A stretch of 64,000 nt of DNA from Lepidodermella squamata (taxonomy: Eukaryota; Gastrotricha): contig JBLDXI010000032.1 in assembly GCA_047495785.1 (NCBI GenBank), forward strand, positions 3,224,001-3,288,000, given 5' to 3'. A model generated the notes under the pieces. The model ran no database searches and was not told where the DNA came from. It saw only the letters and a list, made by a program, of their open reading frames with translations. A program made the translations under genes and the position numbers. Each line of letters begins with the position of its first letter. Position 1 is the stretch's first letter. Of this stretch, positions 1 through 10,735 are shown piece after piece.

Positions 1-372
1 CTTAAATAGAATAAAAAAATGAGCCATCAAGTGTAACTTCGATCTGGTATTAAACATCATGCGATTAGAGTGATAGGCCGAAGGCAATAAAAGTGTGGCT
101 TGAACAAATGCAACTTTCGATTCAACAAAAATTCACGAGTTTTTCGTTTCTCTTCTCACCTCACATTAAGTTGTATGGCAATAACTTGAGTTAAAGCTCA
201 AAACTTGTTCATCATGACATGATGACTGTTTTAAATTTACGCACATGAGCAGCTACCACGCCACCACGTAGGCTGAACTGTTAATGGCCATCAAGGTGCC
301 GATGTGCTTCAATAGAAAGTAAGAATATGCCCATCTTTAGTTTCAGAAAGATATTTTCTCAAAACAATTGAA
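1..372. other. Upstream region of LDLa gene A, duplicated before gene B
   Basis: No gene is seen here. Most of this stretch is closely similar to 10374-10735, which lies at the same place in front of gene B, so the two genes were copied together with at least about 360 bp of upstream DNA. Shared landmarks include the phrase GAGCCATCAAGTGTAAC near the left end and a pyrimidine-rich stretch before the ATG. I see no convincing TATA box directly before gene A. Confidence 0.7.
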
Positions 373-3300
373 ATGCACTTCGTAAGGTTTCTTGGCCTCT
401 TACTTGGGTTGGCGCTCTTCGCTTGTTTAACTAATACTAAATTGATACTGGTAAGGTGTCCTGAACAGAGAGATCCAATCTGTCGCATTATGCCTTTCAT
501 AGAGCGGAGATAGCGGTACATGCTCCAATGGGAAAACGATCAGACAAGTTGACATCTGCGATAGCTACACTGATTGTCCAGATGAAAGTGACGAAATGGA
601 CTGCCCGTGCACGGATGCCCAGTTCCGCTGCAATAACACACGCTGTGTTTCGAAAAGGCAAGCAGTCTTGATAAGCGTGATGGTCTTGTTACTAATCGAC
701 TCAATCTATTCAGTTTTTTATGTGACGGCAACAAGGCATGCAGTGATGGCAGTGACGAGTGGGATTGCCCGCCCTGTGCTGCTGACGAATTTCGATGCCC
801 TAGCACCAAGTGCATCAAAGAAACCCAGCGCTGTGATGGCTTAGCCGATTGTATTGGTGGAGAGGATGAAGCTAACTGTTCATGTGAGTAAATGAGCAGT
901 TAAAAGAATGTAGCAAGAAACAAGAATGTTGTTTAGCATGCGGGCCACGTGGATTTCACTGTCAGAATGACTTTTGTTTAACGGCCGCTTGGCTATGCGA
1001 TGGCGACGACGATTGCAGAGATGGCTCTGCGAGTGATGAAGATCCAACGATGTGCAAAACCTACACTTGCCCAGAAGACCGATTCCATTGCAGCGACAAT
1101 AAATGCATTCCAAAATCCAGGCTCTGCGATGGCATTCTCAATTGCGCGGATGATGAATTTCAAAATTGTAACTGCACGGCGGACCAGTTTGAATGCAAGG
1201 TTCGGAAACAGTGCCTACCGGGAAAGAGTTACCTGTGCGATGGTCAAAAGGATTGCCTCGACGGTACCGATGAACTTGACTGCGAAACGGTAAATTCCAT
1301 TTATTAATGCAACGAGTAACAATTTGCATACTTTATCAGTGCCCACTACCGGGTTACTTTCACTGCGAAAATGTTACCAAGTGCATACCTGAGTGGTAAA
1401 ATGTTTAAAGAGAACTCGCCCGATTCCTAACGTATACTCTCTTCTTACCAAGGAAATACTGCGATAAAGTCGATGACTGTGGTGACGGCAGCGATGAGCG
1501 TTGTGATGAATGCCCTGCATCTTCCAAGTTCAAATGTACCAATTCTACTAAATGCATCTCTAAAAGGTTAGGAATATTACCTGAAATAGTATATATGCGT
1601 AATTTCTCCTTTTAGCTATCGATGTGATGGTGATCGCGTATAGCCTTGCCGATTTTTCGTTATTCAAATTACGTTGATTACTTTGATAGGATTGCGGGTA
1701 TAACGACATATCTGACGAAATTGACTGCCCACCATGCCCGGAATTTACCTGTGTCAGCAATGGAAAATGCATAAAGAATGCTGTTGTTTGTGACAGCTCG
1801 TCAGATTGCGCGGATAGCTCGGATGAAAAAAATTGCTCAGGTTTCTTTTTATTAATCATGGCATGTCCCTAGACCAATCAGATTCGATTCACAGCATGTG
1901 CTGCAAGCGGATTCCTATGCCCCGACAAACGTTGCATTCCAGCTTCGTACCAGTAGGCCTATCGCCACCTGATAGTTTTAAGCGTTTTTCATGTTTGATT
2001 GAAGATGCGACGGCGATAAAGACTGTGGTCCAGATGGTTCAGATGAGCTCAATTGCCTGAATATTCAGGTTCAGTGTGACAATTCCACGCGTTTCCGTTG
2101 CTCCGATGGATTGTGCATCACACTGTCGCGTCGTTGCGACGACTACAAACATTGTTCAGATGACGAAATCAATTGCCCTTGCAAGGGATTTACTTGTGGC
2201 GATGGAACATGCCTCCCTGTAGAAAGTCAGTGTAATGGAACCAAGGAATGCAAAGACGGATCTGACGAAACATTATGTACCGATTCATCGGTAACATTTG
2301 GCCGCGAACATAATAATATATCATACGGAATTGCTTGTTGATTTAATTCCTAGAAATGCCCTCTCGGACGACCATTCTTATGCAGCGGAACAACGACATG
2401 CATTACATCTTCGTAACTTAGCAACATTTTCTTTGTCACGTGAGTTAGATCTCTCTTTTCCCCAGGGTTCTTTGCAACAGTGCGGCTGACTGCCCAGCTG
2501 GGGATGACGAAGCTAGCTGCACAAACTGTACCCTATCTGCTGCTGACGGTAGAACGTGGAAATGTGGCAATTCTACAAAATGCGTGAGGCTAAGTGACCG
2601 CTGCGACGGCTACAACGACTGCTTGACAAATGTCGACGAGGAAAACTGTTTAGGCTGGCCTTGTGCTGATGGTAGATTCCAATGCAGTGACGGCATTTGT
2701 CTCAATACATTCAGAGTCTGCGATTCAATCAAAAACTGTGCGAACGACGAGTTGAACTGCACGTGTACAAGCTATCAAACAAAATGCCCTGCAGGTGATT
2801 GTGTTTCACTGACAGCGTTATGCGACGGAAAGGTTGATTGTAACGATGGCTGGGATGAGTCAAACTGTACAACCGTGAGATTCCATGGTTTCATTCTGAT
2901 TCATGACTATAGGTCATTATGCTTCTAGTGCCCGAATGCTGATGATTACAAGTGCATGAACTCCACGAAATGCATACCGGCAGGTTACGTTTGTGACAAC
3001 GGCCCCGACTGTCCATTCGAGGACGATCAAAGCAACTGCGCGGTTTGCCCACTAGCAAGACCCTTTAAGTGCGCAAATGCTAGCCGCTGTCTACTCGCGT
3101 CGTGAGTTCCCCTAAGCATTTTTCACTAATGGTTATAAACTCGATATTCAACAGATATGTCTGCGATGGGGACCAGGTTTGCTCATTTAAAATAGAAATC
3201 AACTAGATATAGAATATCGGTATTTTTAGGATTGTGGAATATATGACAATTCGGATGAAATATGCCCGCCGTGCTCAGCTGAAGAATTTCGATGCTCGAC

Positions 3301-3466
3301 TGGCAGGTGCATTCCGAACTCGAACAGATGCGATGGATCGAGTGATTGCCGCAACAGTGATGACGAAGCAAATTGCACGGCCTGCGTTGGCACTGGCGTT
3401 TATTGCCCGAGCACTAAAGTTTGCGTGTCGCCTGGAACACCTTGCGCGCCTATAGCTTTGCCATGA
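373..3466 (+). CDS. LDLa gene A: secreted protein with about 19 LDL-receptor class A repeats
   Basis: A hand-built model of 15 exons closes in frame at 780 aa: 373-450, 503-657, 714-883, 937-1289, 1340-1395, 1453-1566, 1616-1637, 1690-1840, 1895-1952, 2005-2290, 2354-2412, 2466-2874, 2929-3101, 3155-3176, 3230-3466. Exon 1 encodes a signal peptide ([19 protein letters not shown]). The rest is about 19 LDLa modules with the six-Cys pattern and the acidic calcium motif CDGxxDCxDGSDE, followed by a short tail with four Cys ([16 protein letters not shown]). LDLa modules bind calcium and mediate extracellular protein contacts. There is no membrane segment, so a secreted product is inferred. Intron 2 (658-713) starts with GC. 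Exons 7 and 14 are only 22 nt. AATAAA occurs at 3698. Gene B is a near copy. No ligand or exact orthologue is recognised. Confidence 0.9.
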
Positions 3467-4634
3467 ACACTATTGTAACTCAATCCAATCTGACTTAATA
3501 TAGCGGGGTGGTCGTCAGACTCCCTAGAATAGAAACAGATGGCGCACTGAATTTGAGAATTTGAGAAATACCCGAATTATACATCTTTCGTGTAATCTCC
3601 AAGAAATATCATATCTGTAAGTTTATAAACAGCGTCTAAACAGAATATAATAAATGACGTGTTGGTTGCTGACCTGCTCGTTGCTCACTTTTATGCCAAT
3701 AAATAAACCTAATTTGGAAGATGAGAGATTAGACGAGCCGACGAACGCCCTGCATTTGCTTCTTTTGCACACTGCAGTCCAAAAGCGCCTATCACAATGC
3801 CTACGGAAAGTTTGATTGACTTGCCAAAGCATAGGACATAACGCTCGTGACTATGACCAGTCTGCCAAAGGCCGGCCAGCTGTCTCTGAGCTGGTTCGTT
3901 ATTAGTTGCAGTTGGCGCTCGCCAGCGCGACTGTCGCATAGATATGTGCACCTCGTGATGGAAACGAAAAACCTTTCGCCTTCGCAACCCACAAACTCAA
4001 TTAAGCCGAGCAACAATGGAAACAAGCCCTTGCTCTCATTCTGGAAACGCAGCAATGTCATCATCGCATTCGAAGTGCACCTTCGTCCTGTCAAATCGGC
4101 ATCACTCGCAATTGACAATTCGAAGAATCCTATATTCGCCACTTCAATTCAACGATGGGCCAGTTCTGCATCAGCTCTACTCAGACCGCTGCCCCCGCCC
4201 GACCGCTGATAACTCCTAACAAGGCCTTCTAAAATCTAAAAGCAATTACCGCGGTATATATTTATTTATTCATAGGTAATCGTTAATCGAGGATTGAGCG
4301 GTGAGAATTCTGCTGAACTTAAGGAGTGCGCACATCATGTAATTTTTGTTGGTAACAAGCAATAAGTTATTTTCGCGGGTCGTATGTGTTTGCAGAAAGA
4401 AATCGCATATCGCATACCAGCTCACAAACTGATTTCTTTTTTCCTCGTATGTAATTTCTGATCAAAGAGGCCACTGAGGCCACACAAAGAGGCAAAATGG
4501 CCAACTTTGACCGGGCACGGGGCTCGAACAATTATTTGATTATTGGCCAAAAAAATTGAATTTTTAAATATTTGTCCAAATAATTTTACGATTCTCATTT
4601 CTGCGAAGACAATGATTCAAATTAGTGAAATTAG
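3467..4634. other. Region downstream of gene A
   Basis: No supported gene. AATAAA motifs near 3698-3707 probably serve gene A. Sequence from about 3640 to 3920 resembles 14040-14290 downstream of gene B (shared TCTCTGAGCTGGTT), marking the right part of the A/B duplication unit. Overlapping open frames on both strands between 3800 and 4220 look like chance frames in this duplicated flank. The rest, from 4220 to 4634, shows nothing recognisable. Confidence 0.5.
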
Positions 4635-4930
4635 TCAGGGCCCTTCAAGGTTAAGCCGCTGGAACGTTTTACGCCGTGGCGCTGCACTGAATAACCGCAT
4701 GCGCTCTCTGTCTTGAGGGCGGGTATTGTCCATGTCGATGGTCAAGGCGCACCCTGGGCATGTGTCGATTCGATTGTAATATTTCTCGATTCGCTTCTCG
4801 ACTGGTGTCATTAGTTGGGAAGTGGTCTTGTGACGATGCTTCGCCCCGGATGCCATCAGCACCCATGTCTCCCCGTCGAGAAGCAACTTTGCCCGGCACT
4901 GACATCGTTCGTAGCCGGCCGATAACAATA
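4635..4930 (-). pseudogene. FLYWCH-like zinc-finger fragment
   Basis: Reading on the minus strand, an open frame contains YERCQCRAKLLL followed about 20 residues later by AKHRHKTT. The C-x-C then H-x-H spacing resembles the second half of a FLYWCH zinc finger. FLYWCH domains are known in animal DNA-binding proteins and are also carried by some DNA transposons. The frame has no good ATG, is preceded by a stop, and no neighbouring exons are apparent, so a transposon remnant or decayed gene is likelier than an active gene. The identification is weak because the aromatic first half of the domain is missing. Confidence 0.35.
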
Positions 4931-6124
4931 GGTGATTCCATCACCATTTGCGAAGTCTCTTTATAATTGAACGTGTCTTTCAACCACTACGAATCACAAA
5001 AAATCCAATAATCGACCCCTGATTGTTGAAAATAGCGTCCTTTCATCTACGCGCGCTAGTCAGAACTTTACGCGGGAGTCTCAAAGCAGCGTTAAATTCG
5101 CGATATGTTTTGCTTTCATGCCGAAACGCCCAGTTTTCCGGTCAACCGGCTGGAAACTAGTCGACCCAACCGGCGACCTGGCCCAACCGACGACTTGACC
5201 CAACCGGCAACCGGTCAGCTTACCGGCCGGTTTACCCGACGTGATTCCACCTCTGGATATGATAACCTTAGTTCATTGGTCTGGCACGAGACTTGGCCCC
5301 GCAACATCACCCGAGGTCATAAGCACTTAAAAGCCACAACTGCATCATGAAAGCATATTCTTCCCTATCAAATAATAATTTCTGAAGTTTGCTGTTGAAA
5401 AACGAGTTTGATGATAGATAAGTAATTTGATGTTGAAAAAAGTAAATCTGATGTTAAACAAAATATTTTTCTTGGGAGGCAAATAAATGACTTGAAAATC
5501 ATATTTTCGTGTTTTACAGGGGATCATGCCAGAAAATTGCCTTTTTACGGACATCTGAACAGACGAACAGGCTGAACAAGGGCCTGAGTGATGAAGAAAT
5601 TCAGCGCTAAATGCACCAGTTCGTCCTCACCTGCGATTCGATTTTTTGTGTTTTTATGCTTCACGATCATATTTCATTGATTGTTGCAAATAAAAAATTC
5701 GATCGGTTCAATAGGAACAGAAATAGGCCGGAAAAATAAACTAAAATTAGTTTTTTTGTTGTCAAATGAAAAAGGGCTGCTGTTAAGATGCCTAAGATCC
5801 AGATATCATTTGATAAATCGTTGAAATAAAAGCCCCATTTACTATAGCGTGCAAACTCGTATAATCATACGTGTTAACCCGGCAGCGAATTTCACGTGTT
5901 AACGCGGGATTTTTCGCGAAAAATCTCGGCTTGAAATTGATCAGGATTTCATTCGCTCACTACGTGTAAACTCGTATGATACATCCGAATGATACGTGTA
6001 AACACATTTTTCGCCGAAAAAAATGTAACGTGTATACACATTCGGTCAAACACGAAGTCGCCTGGTAGCTAAAGGGTTAAACAGGTTAGTTTCAGCTTTA
6101 GCCGAGTTAGCTCTTTCCGCTCGC
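4931..6124. other. Gene-free stretch with short local repeats
   Basis: No coding region is supported. Positions 5120-5240 are rich in the short word CAACCGG and its variants. Positions 5860-6060 carry repeated ACGTGT-type words (listed separately). The rest looks like unique AT-rich intergenic DNA. Confidence 0.5.
5860..6060. repeat. Cluster of ACGTGTWWAC-like words
   Basis: Five related copies of an ACGTGT-centred word occur within about 200 bp: ACGTGTTAAC near 5869 and 5894, ACGTGTAAAC near 5961 and 5994, and ACGTGTATAC near 6029. They sit in degenerate surroundings. They could be remnants of a repeat array or a cluster of binding sites; nothing in the sequence decides between these. Confidence 0.4.
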
Positions 6125-6440
6125 ATGGTTATTGAGTTCGAAAAGCCCACCTTGATCTCCAGCAACAAAAGGAGGGATCACCTGGTCTACCGCGGCTTCA
6201 AATACCGTGACTCGAACCTTCTAAAGAATGTCCACACTTCATGGCGCTGTTGTCAAATTTGTATGACAACTGAGCCAATTGTGCCGAAATAGGGCCGCGT
6301 TAGCAAAGCGAAATTTAAAACTAAGAGTTTGTGAAGGAAGAGCGCTTTTTGACAGTGAAAACAGGCCTGTTGATGAAGAAAAATGGCCTGAGCACGGACA
6401 CGAGCCGGACAACGATAAAACTAGCGCCCGTGGTTTGCGC
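6125..6440 (+). pseudogene. FLYWCH-like zinc-finger remnant, frame broken
   Basis: An ATG at 6125 opens a 55-codon frame with DHLVYRGFKYRDSN and then SWRCCQIC, which fits the FLYWCH consensus (L-x-Y-x-G-F-x-Y, then W-R-C and a second Cys). It stops at TAG 6290-6292. The matching end of the domain, with HGHEPD, continues in another frame at about 6330-6440, so a frameshift or a short unrecognised intron separates the two halves. It is followed directly by LDLa debris. Related to the minus-strand fragment at 4635-4930 by family only. Confidence 0.5.
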
Positions 6441-6576
6441 GACGAACCGAAGCACCGCGCCGGAAGCAGTCGGGATAAGCCTCGTGTATTACGGTCGGGT
6501 GTCGTCGAGGGCGTTGGCCTAGGTGTATTAGTCGCGATGGGGACGGAGCGAGCTACTCAACGCCTATGCGAGCGAG

Positions 6577-6850
6577 TTCGAGCAAAAATTCCTTTGCTCC
6601 CACAAACGATGCGTTCCAGCTTCCTATTAGTAGGCCTTAATTAAGTAGTATCGCCAACCAATTACATGTTTAACATTAAAAAAAAATTTCCGAAGATTCG
6701 ATGGCGATAAAGACTGCGCGGATGGTTAGGATGAGGTCAATTGCCTAAATGTTCATTGCGACAATTCCACGCATTTTCGTTGCTCCGATGGATTGTGCAT
6801 CATACTGTCGCGTCGCTGCGACGACCAAACACATTGCTCATCTTCAAAGT
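6577..6850 (+). pseudogene. Broken piece of an LDLa array gene (modules 10-11)
   Basis: From about 6577 the DNA aligns with exons 9 and 10 of genes A and B: remnants of the module with GFLCPxKRCIPAS, an AAGA acceptor-like site near 6690, then the module read as [16 protein letters not shown]. In-frame stops (a TAG near 6729 and a TAA near 6746) and frameshifts break it. It ends abruptly near 6850 with no downstream exons. It is a truncated pseudogene fragment of the neighbouring family. Confidence 0.75.
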
Positions 6851-7410
6851 AACGTATCATTTCCTATAATTGAAGTACAGCATCTCTCCTGTACTATAAG
6901 TACAATACCGTGTGCACAGACCGATCTCCACAGTACTCAGCAGTACGGTCAGGCGTGCTGTAATGGGCTCTATAGCTTTTTACAGCTGCACAGCGAGTAC
7001 AGGGCGTCGGCCGTACTTGATTCTACAGTCTGTTTGAACAGTACTGCTGTTTTACAGAGCCATGGACTGTACTATTCAGTACTGCTGAACAAAAAAAATA
7101 GGCAAAGTGCTGGTTCTTCCGCGACAAGGACGAGTAGGTCGCTAACACTAACCCGTCTTATTGTTTAAGCTTGTCTATATATTATTTACAATTTACAATA
7201 GGCTGAACATTGAATGTTGTGATATTCCGAGGCGCATTAGGCCTTTAGATATCTGGCCTAAATTTGGCAGTGCATTTATTTTTTAAGTTTGAGTTACAGG
7301 GACTTGAGGACACGTAAAGATTGTTTTTCATTTTATTTCTGAACACTAACTGCCAAGTCAACGCGTATGATGTTGAAATGATCATTACGAAGCCGCTATG
7401 TCGATGACTA
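6851..7410. other. Gene-free stretch rich in AGTACTG words
   Basis: No gene is supported. Between about 6880 and 7090 the words AGTACTG, CAGTACT and their complements occur repeatedly and in both orientations, suggesting a decayed inverted-repeat element. A plus-strand open frame here runs through these repeats and has no protein-like features. Confidence 0.4.
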
Positions 7411-7420
7411 TTATAAAGGG
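7411..7420 (+). promoter_or_regulatory. Relict TATA-like box of the LDLa pseudogene
   Basis: TTATAAAGGG lies 62 bp before the former start codon of the pseudogene at 7473. It corresponds in place and flanking sequence (followed by ATGGCTAGTTTCTGAAAAAT) to the TATA-like box of gene C at 14991. Confidence 0.5.
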
Positions 7421-7472
7421 AAATTATTTCGCATGGCTAGTTTCTGAAAAATAGCTTTCCAAAACAATTAAA

Positions 7473-8919
7473 GTGTACCTGTTAGGTTTCAGGTTTCACG
7501 GCATCTTATTCGGGATCCCTTTGATGCGACCGGCCTAAGCTACACAAAATGGACACCGGTAAGTCTAAACATATTCATAAAAATCCTAATCTGTCCTAAT
7601 CCTATATTTTCATAGGAGTGGACATTTGCCCTGACGGAAAGGTGATTGGACCAGGGGACATCTGCGATGGTTACGCCGATTGTCGAGATGGGAGCGACGA
7701 AATGGGCTGCATCTGTAAGATTTGATGAGGTCCGCTGTAAGAACACAAGCTGTGTTTGAAAAATGTGGGACATCTTGCGCATAATCGGCCAACAACTTGA
7801 GATAAAATTGTTGTTATTTCAGCTATGTTTGTTACGGTTACAAGCCGTGCAATGAGGGTAATAGTAATAGTGACGAAAGGGATTGCCCGCCCTGCGCCGC
7901 CAATGAATTTCGATGTGCCGGCACCAAATGCATCACCGAGATTCAGCGAGATCTGCGACGGCAATTACGACTGTCCTGGGTTAAATGACGAGCTTAACTG
8001 CACATGTGAGCTATCGGATTTTTTTTTAAATTCCAGCTACGGTGTTAGCTTGCAGCTTGCAGCTCAACTGGGTTCCACTGCAAGACCAACAGGTGCATTA
8101 CTACCGTTTTCCAATGTGACGGCAAAGATGGCTCGACGGTTTCCATTGTTCCGATGGATTATGTCTCCCCCTGTCGCGACACTGCGACGGTATAGAGCAC
8201 TGTTCGGATGACGAAATCAACTACCCTTGCCAGGGCTTCACTTGTGGCGATGGAACCTGCCTTCTTCCCAGCAGCCAGTGGGATGGCAGAAAGGAGTGCA
8301 CGGACGGAGCCGGCGAAAACTGCGATGACTCCTCAGTATGTAATCATTTGCCAGGGAATAACTTAACAATCCTTCTCAATATTTTTCTCAGAAATACCCT
8401 CCGGGTCGTCCCTTTTTATGTAGTGGCACAACAAACTGCATTCCATCGTAGTCGGTTCAATTTTGCTTACTGTTAGAATTGTATTTATCTGCCTCTCAGG
8501 TTTCTATGCGATGGTGTGCATGACTGCTCGTCTGGAGACGATGAAGCAGTTTGCGCCTCAGTTTGCGCGTGTACTTTTACGGGGAATGTCGACAGAACAT
8601 GGAAATGTGGCAAATCTACGAAATGCGTTAGGCTGAGTGACCGCTGTGATGGCTACAACGACTGCAACAACATTTTTGACGAGCAAAACTATTTAGACAG
8701 GCCGTGTCCTGACGACGATGCAGCGACGGCGTTTGCATTGGTCAATACAAGGTTTGCGATTCGACCAAAAACTGTGCGAACGACGAGGTAACCTGCACGT
8801 GCAATAGCTATCAAACAAGACGCCCCTCAGGTGATTGCGCTTCATTGACACCGTTTTGCGATGGAAAGGTAGATTGCCACGACGTCTGGGACGAGTCGAA
8901 CTGCACCATTCAAGACTAA
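7473..8919 (+). pseudogene. LDLa array pseudogene between A and B
   Basis: The exon order and splice sites of the family are still visible, but the gene is dead. The start codon aligns to GTG at 7473 in a context otherwise like gene A. Exon 1 keeps the shape of the signal-peptide exon and its GTAAGT donor. Exon 2 has two stops after module 1 (TGATGA at about 7726). Module 3 has a 4-base disturbance near 7945 (EIQRDL in place of TQRCDG). The region 8060-8200 fuses parts of modules 4 and 11 with frameshifts. A later module loses frame at about 8720 (CPDDDAA). It stops after the SNC of module 16, so the last exons are missing. It looks closest to genes C and D. Confidence 0.88.
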
Positions 8920-8962
8920 TCATTCGAATACATTGTGTGACCACTTAAAAGTCCAATCCAAT

Positions 8963-9235
8963 GCGCACGCTGATTGGTCAATCGATCATTGTTATGACTC
9001 TCGGATGAAACGTTCTGTCGTGCGATCCATGAGGTTTTTTGCAACAAGTGTTTTTTGCCGCAGCAATTTACCACAATTAATATGGAGTTTACGCTCGTGG
9101 TCTTTGGAAACCGGGTAGGGGGTGTGGCAAGGTCATTTTTTTCATAAATATAAAATAATTTATTGGTGGATCGCACGACGGAAATGTTTCATTCCGGAGT
9201 CATTAGCAACGATAAATTGACCAATCAGCGTGCGC
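8963..9235. mobile_element. Inverted-repeat (MITE-like) element
   Basis: About 70 bp at 8963-9030 (starting GCGCACGCTGATTGG) recurs in inverted orientation at 9166-9235 (ending CCAATCAGCGTGCGC). The arms are imperfect but extended, with a central spacer of about 135 bp and no coding capacity. One arm of the same family occurs alone at about 20961-21090 and again at 24125-24254 within the tandem duplication. A non-autonomous DNA element is the simplest reading; I cannot identify a clear target-site duplication. Confidence 0.7.
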
Positions 9236-10177
9236 GCCAAGGTTCAACTTACCAGTGGTTCCACAATGTAAGCTTCAGTTTTATTTCGTTTACCTTTTTA
9301 ACCAGTGACCAATTATTACGTGACAGAGAGAACTATAAGGTTGAGGAAGACAGCCGAGGGTTTAGCAGGGTAGAAGGTAGATAGGTAGGATAGTGGGTAG
9401 CCAGAAGCATGAGATTTGCAGCAATCAACCTTGTTATACAGGTAAACCGGAGGTAGTCTGGTAAGCACAGGTAAGGGAAGGTGAGAGAAGGTAAGATACA
9501 AAGGTAAGAGAAGGGCAAAGACGGAGATTTGAATCTCCCTCCTTTCAATATAAAATTATAATTTAGATTAGATTTATAATTACGGAGTGCCTATTTGTAC
9601 TTAAACATGTGGTATATTTTACCTATGTGTACATAATTTTCTATTAATTGTTTTTACGCTAAAGACTGATGTTTTATATGGTTTATGGCTTTAAAATACT
9701 TTTCAAGTTAATCCTGGGCTGAGGCACATACTGAACCTCATTTGACACATCAGGGTCAATCTATGTACACAAAATTGGCTATATTCGTATCGTACACAAA
9801 TATCGTCACCTAAATGTGAATGAGTGATGTCTTCCATGAGAATCCTGAATTTAGCGCCAAAAACATTTTTGAATCTTGAAACGAATTAGCTTTGCAAAAT
9901 ATGTTTTTTGGCTCTAAAATCAAGCTTCCCGTGGGGGTTTACCTCACTTGCGTAACAAAGCCAAGGGTTAGGGTTAGGGTTGGGGGTGTGGCTTGGCTTG
10001 GCTTTGGCTTAGATACTCAAGTGATAGATACGCAAGTGAGAGTAATTCTCTCATGGACGAAATCACGCACACACAGATTCTCTTATAATTATTTGCAATA
10101 TATCTGTACAATTTAATTTTGATTATTATTGAATATTTTGTACGAAGGTGTTGCCGCAGTCCGTCACAGAAACTCAG
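9236..10177. other. Gene-free stretch with purine-rich and telomere-like repeats
   Basis: No gene is supported. Positions 9360-9515 are purine-rich with many GGTAAG/GGTAGA words, a low-complexity tract. A short telomere-like repeat lies at 9964-9981 and is followed by GGCTTGGCTT words. The remainder is AT-rich and unremarkable. Confidence 0.5.
9964..9981 (+). repeat. Short interstitial TTAGGG-like tract
   Basis: The sequence reads AGGGTT three times in succession, giving perfect TTAGGG phase over 18 bp, then degenerates into a G run. TTAGGG is the ancestral animal telomere unit. At this length chance is possible. Confidence 0.4.
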
Positions 10178-10312
10178 GACTGTGGAAGCGGAGACATGTC
10201 TGATGAAATATGCCCGCCGTGCTCAACTGATGAATTCGCACGGCCTGCGTTGGTACCGGGATTTATTGCCCAGACACTAGACCTTGCATGTCGCTTGGAA
10301 TACCTTGCTTGA
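10178..10312 (+). pseudogene. Last-exon remnant of an LDLa array gene
   Basis: After an acceptor-like ACTCAG the sequence matches the final exon of genes [17 protein letters not shown] and then a jump, without the middle of the last LDLa module, into a shifted frame of the conserved C-terminal tail, ending at TGA. A deletion of about 100 bp removed the module core. It lies only about 60 bp left of the A/B duplication unit and is probably the 3' end of another lost member of the array. Confidence 0.75.
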
Positions 10313-10735
10313 TTACCTAACAGTATTCATCAAACCTCACCACATTTATATTAACATAAGAAATTATAAGAAAATGAGCCATCAAGTGTAACGCCTTCGA
10401 TCTAGTTTTAAAAATCACGCGAATTTTAGAGCGCTAGGCCGAAGGCAATAAGTGTGAAAAGTGAGGCTTGAACGAAATAATCTTTCGATTCAACGAAAAT
10501 TCACGAGTTTTACGGTTTTCTTCTCACTCATTAAAGTTCTATGCCTATAACTTGAGTTGAAGCTCGAAACAAGTTTATCATAACGTGATAATTGTTTCAA
10601 ATTTACGCACATGAGCAGCTACAACGCCACCACGCATGCCGATTTGTTAATGGTTATCAAGGTGCCGATGTGCTTCAATATTAAGATTGTTGTTCATATT
10701 TAGTTTCAGAAAGATATTTTCTCAAAACAATTGAA

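Noticed and set aside
3801-4209. Overlapping open frames of about 115 residues on both strands downstream of gene A
   Set aside because: The region is part of the duplicated 3' flank shared with gene B, where the frames are not conserved; no domain or splice structure.
4669-4983. Second minus-strand frame overlapping the FLYWCH-like fragment
   Set aside because: It overlaps the better-supported frame and carries no Cys/His pattern of its own.
6749-7168. Plus-strand frame of 139 codons
   Set aside because: It starts in an LDLa pseudogene fragment in a wrong frame and continues through AGTACTG repeats; no protein features.
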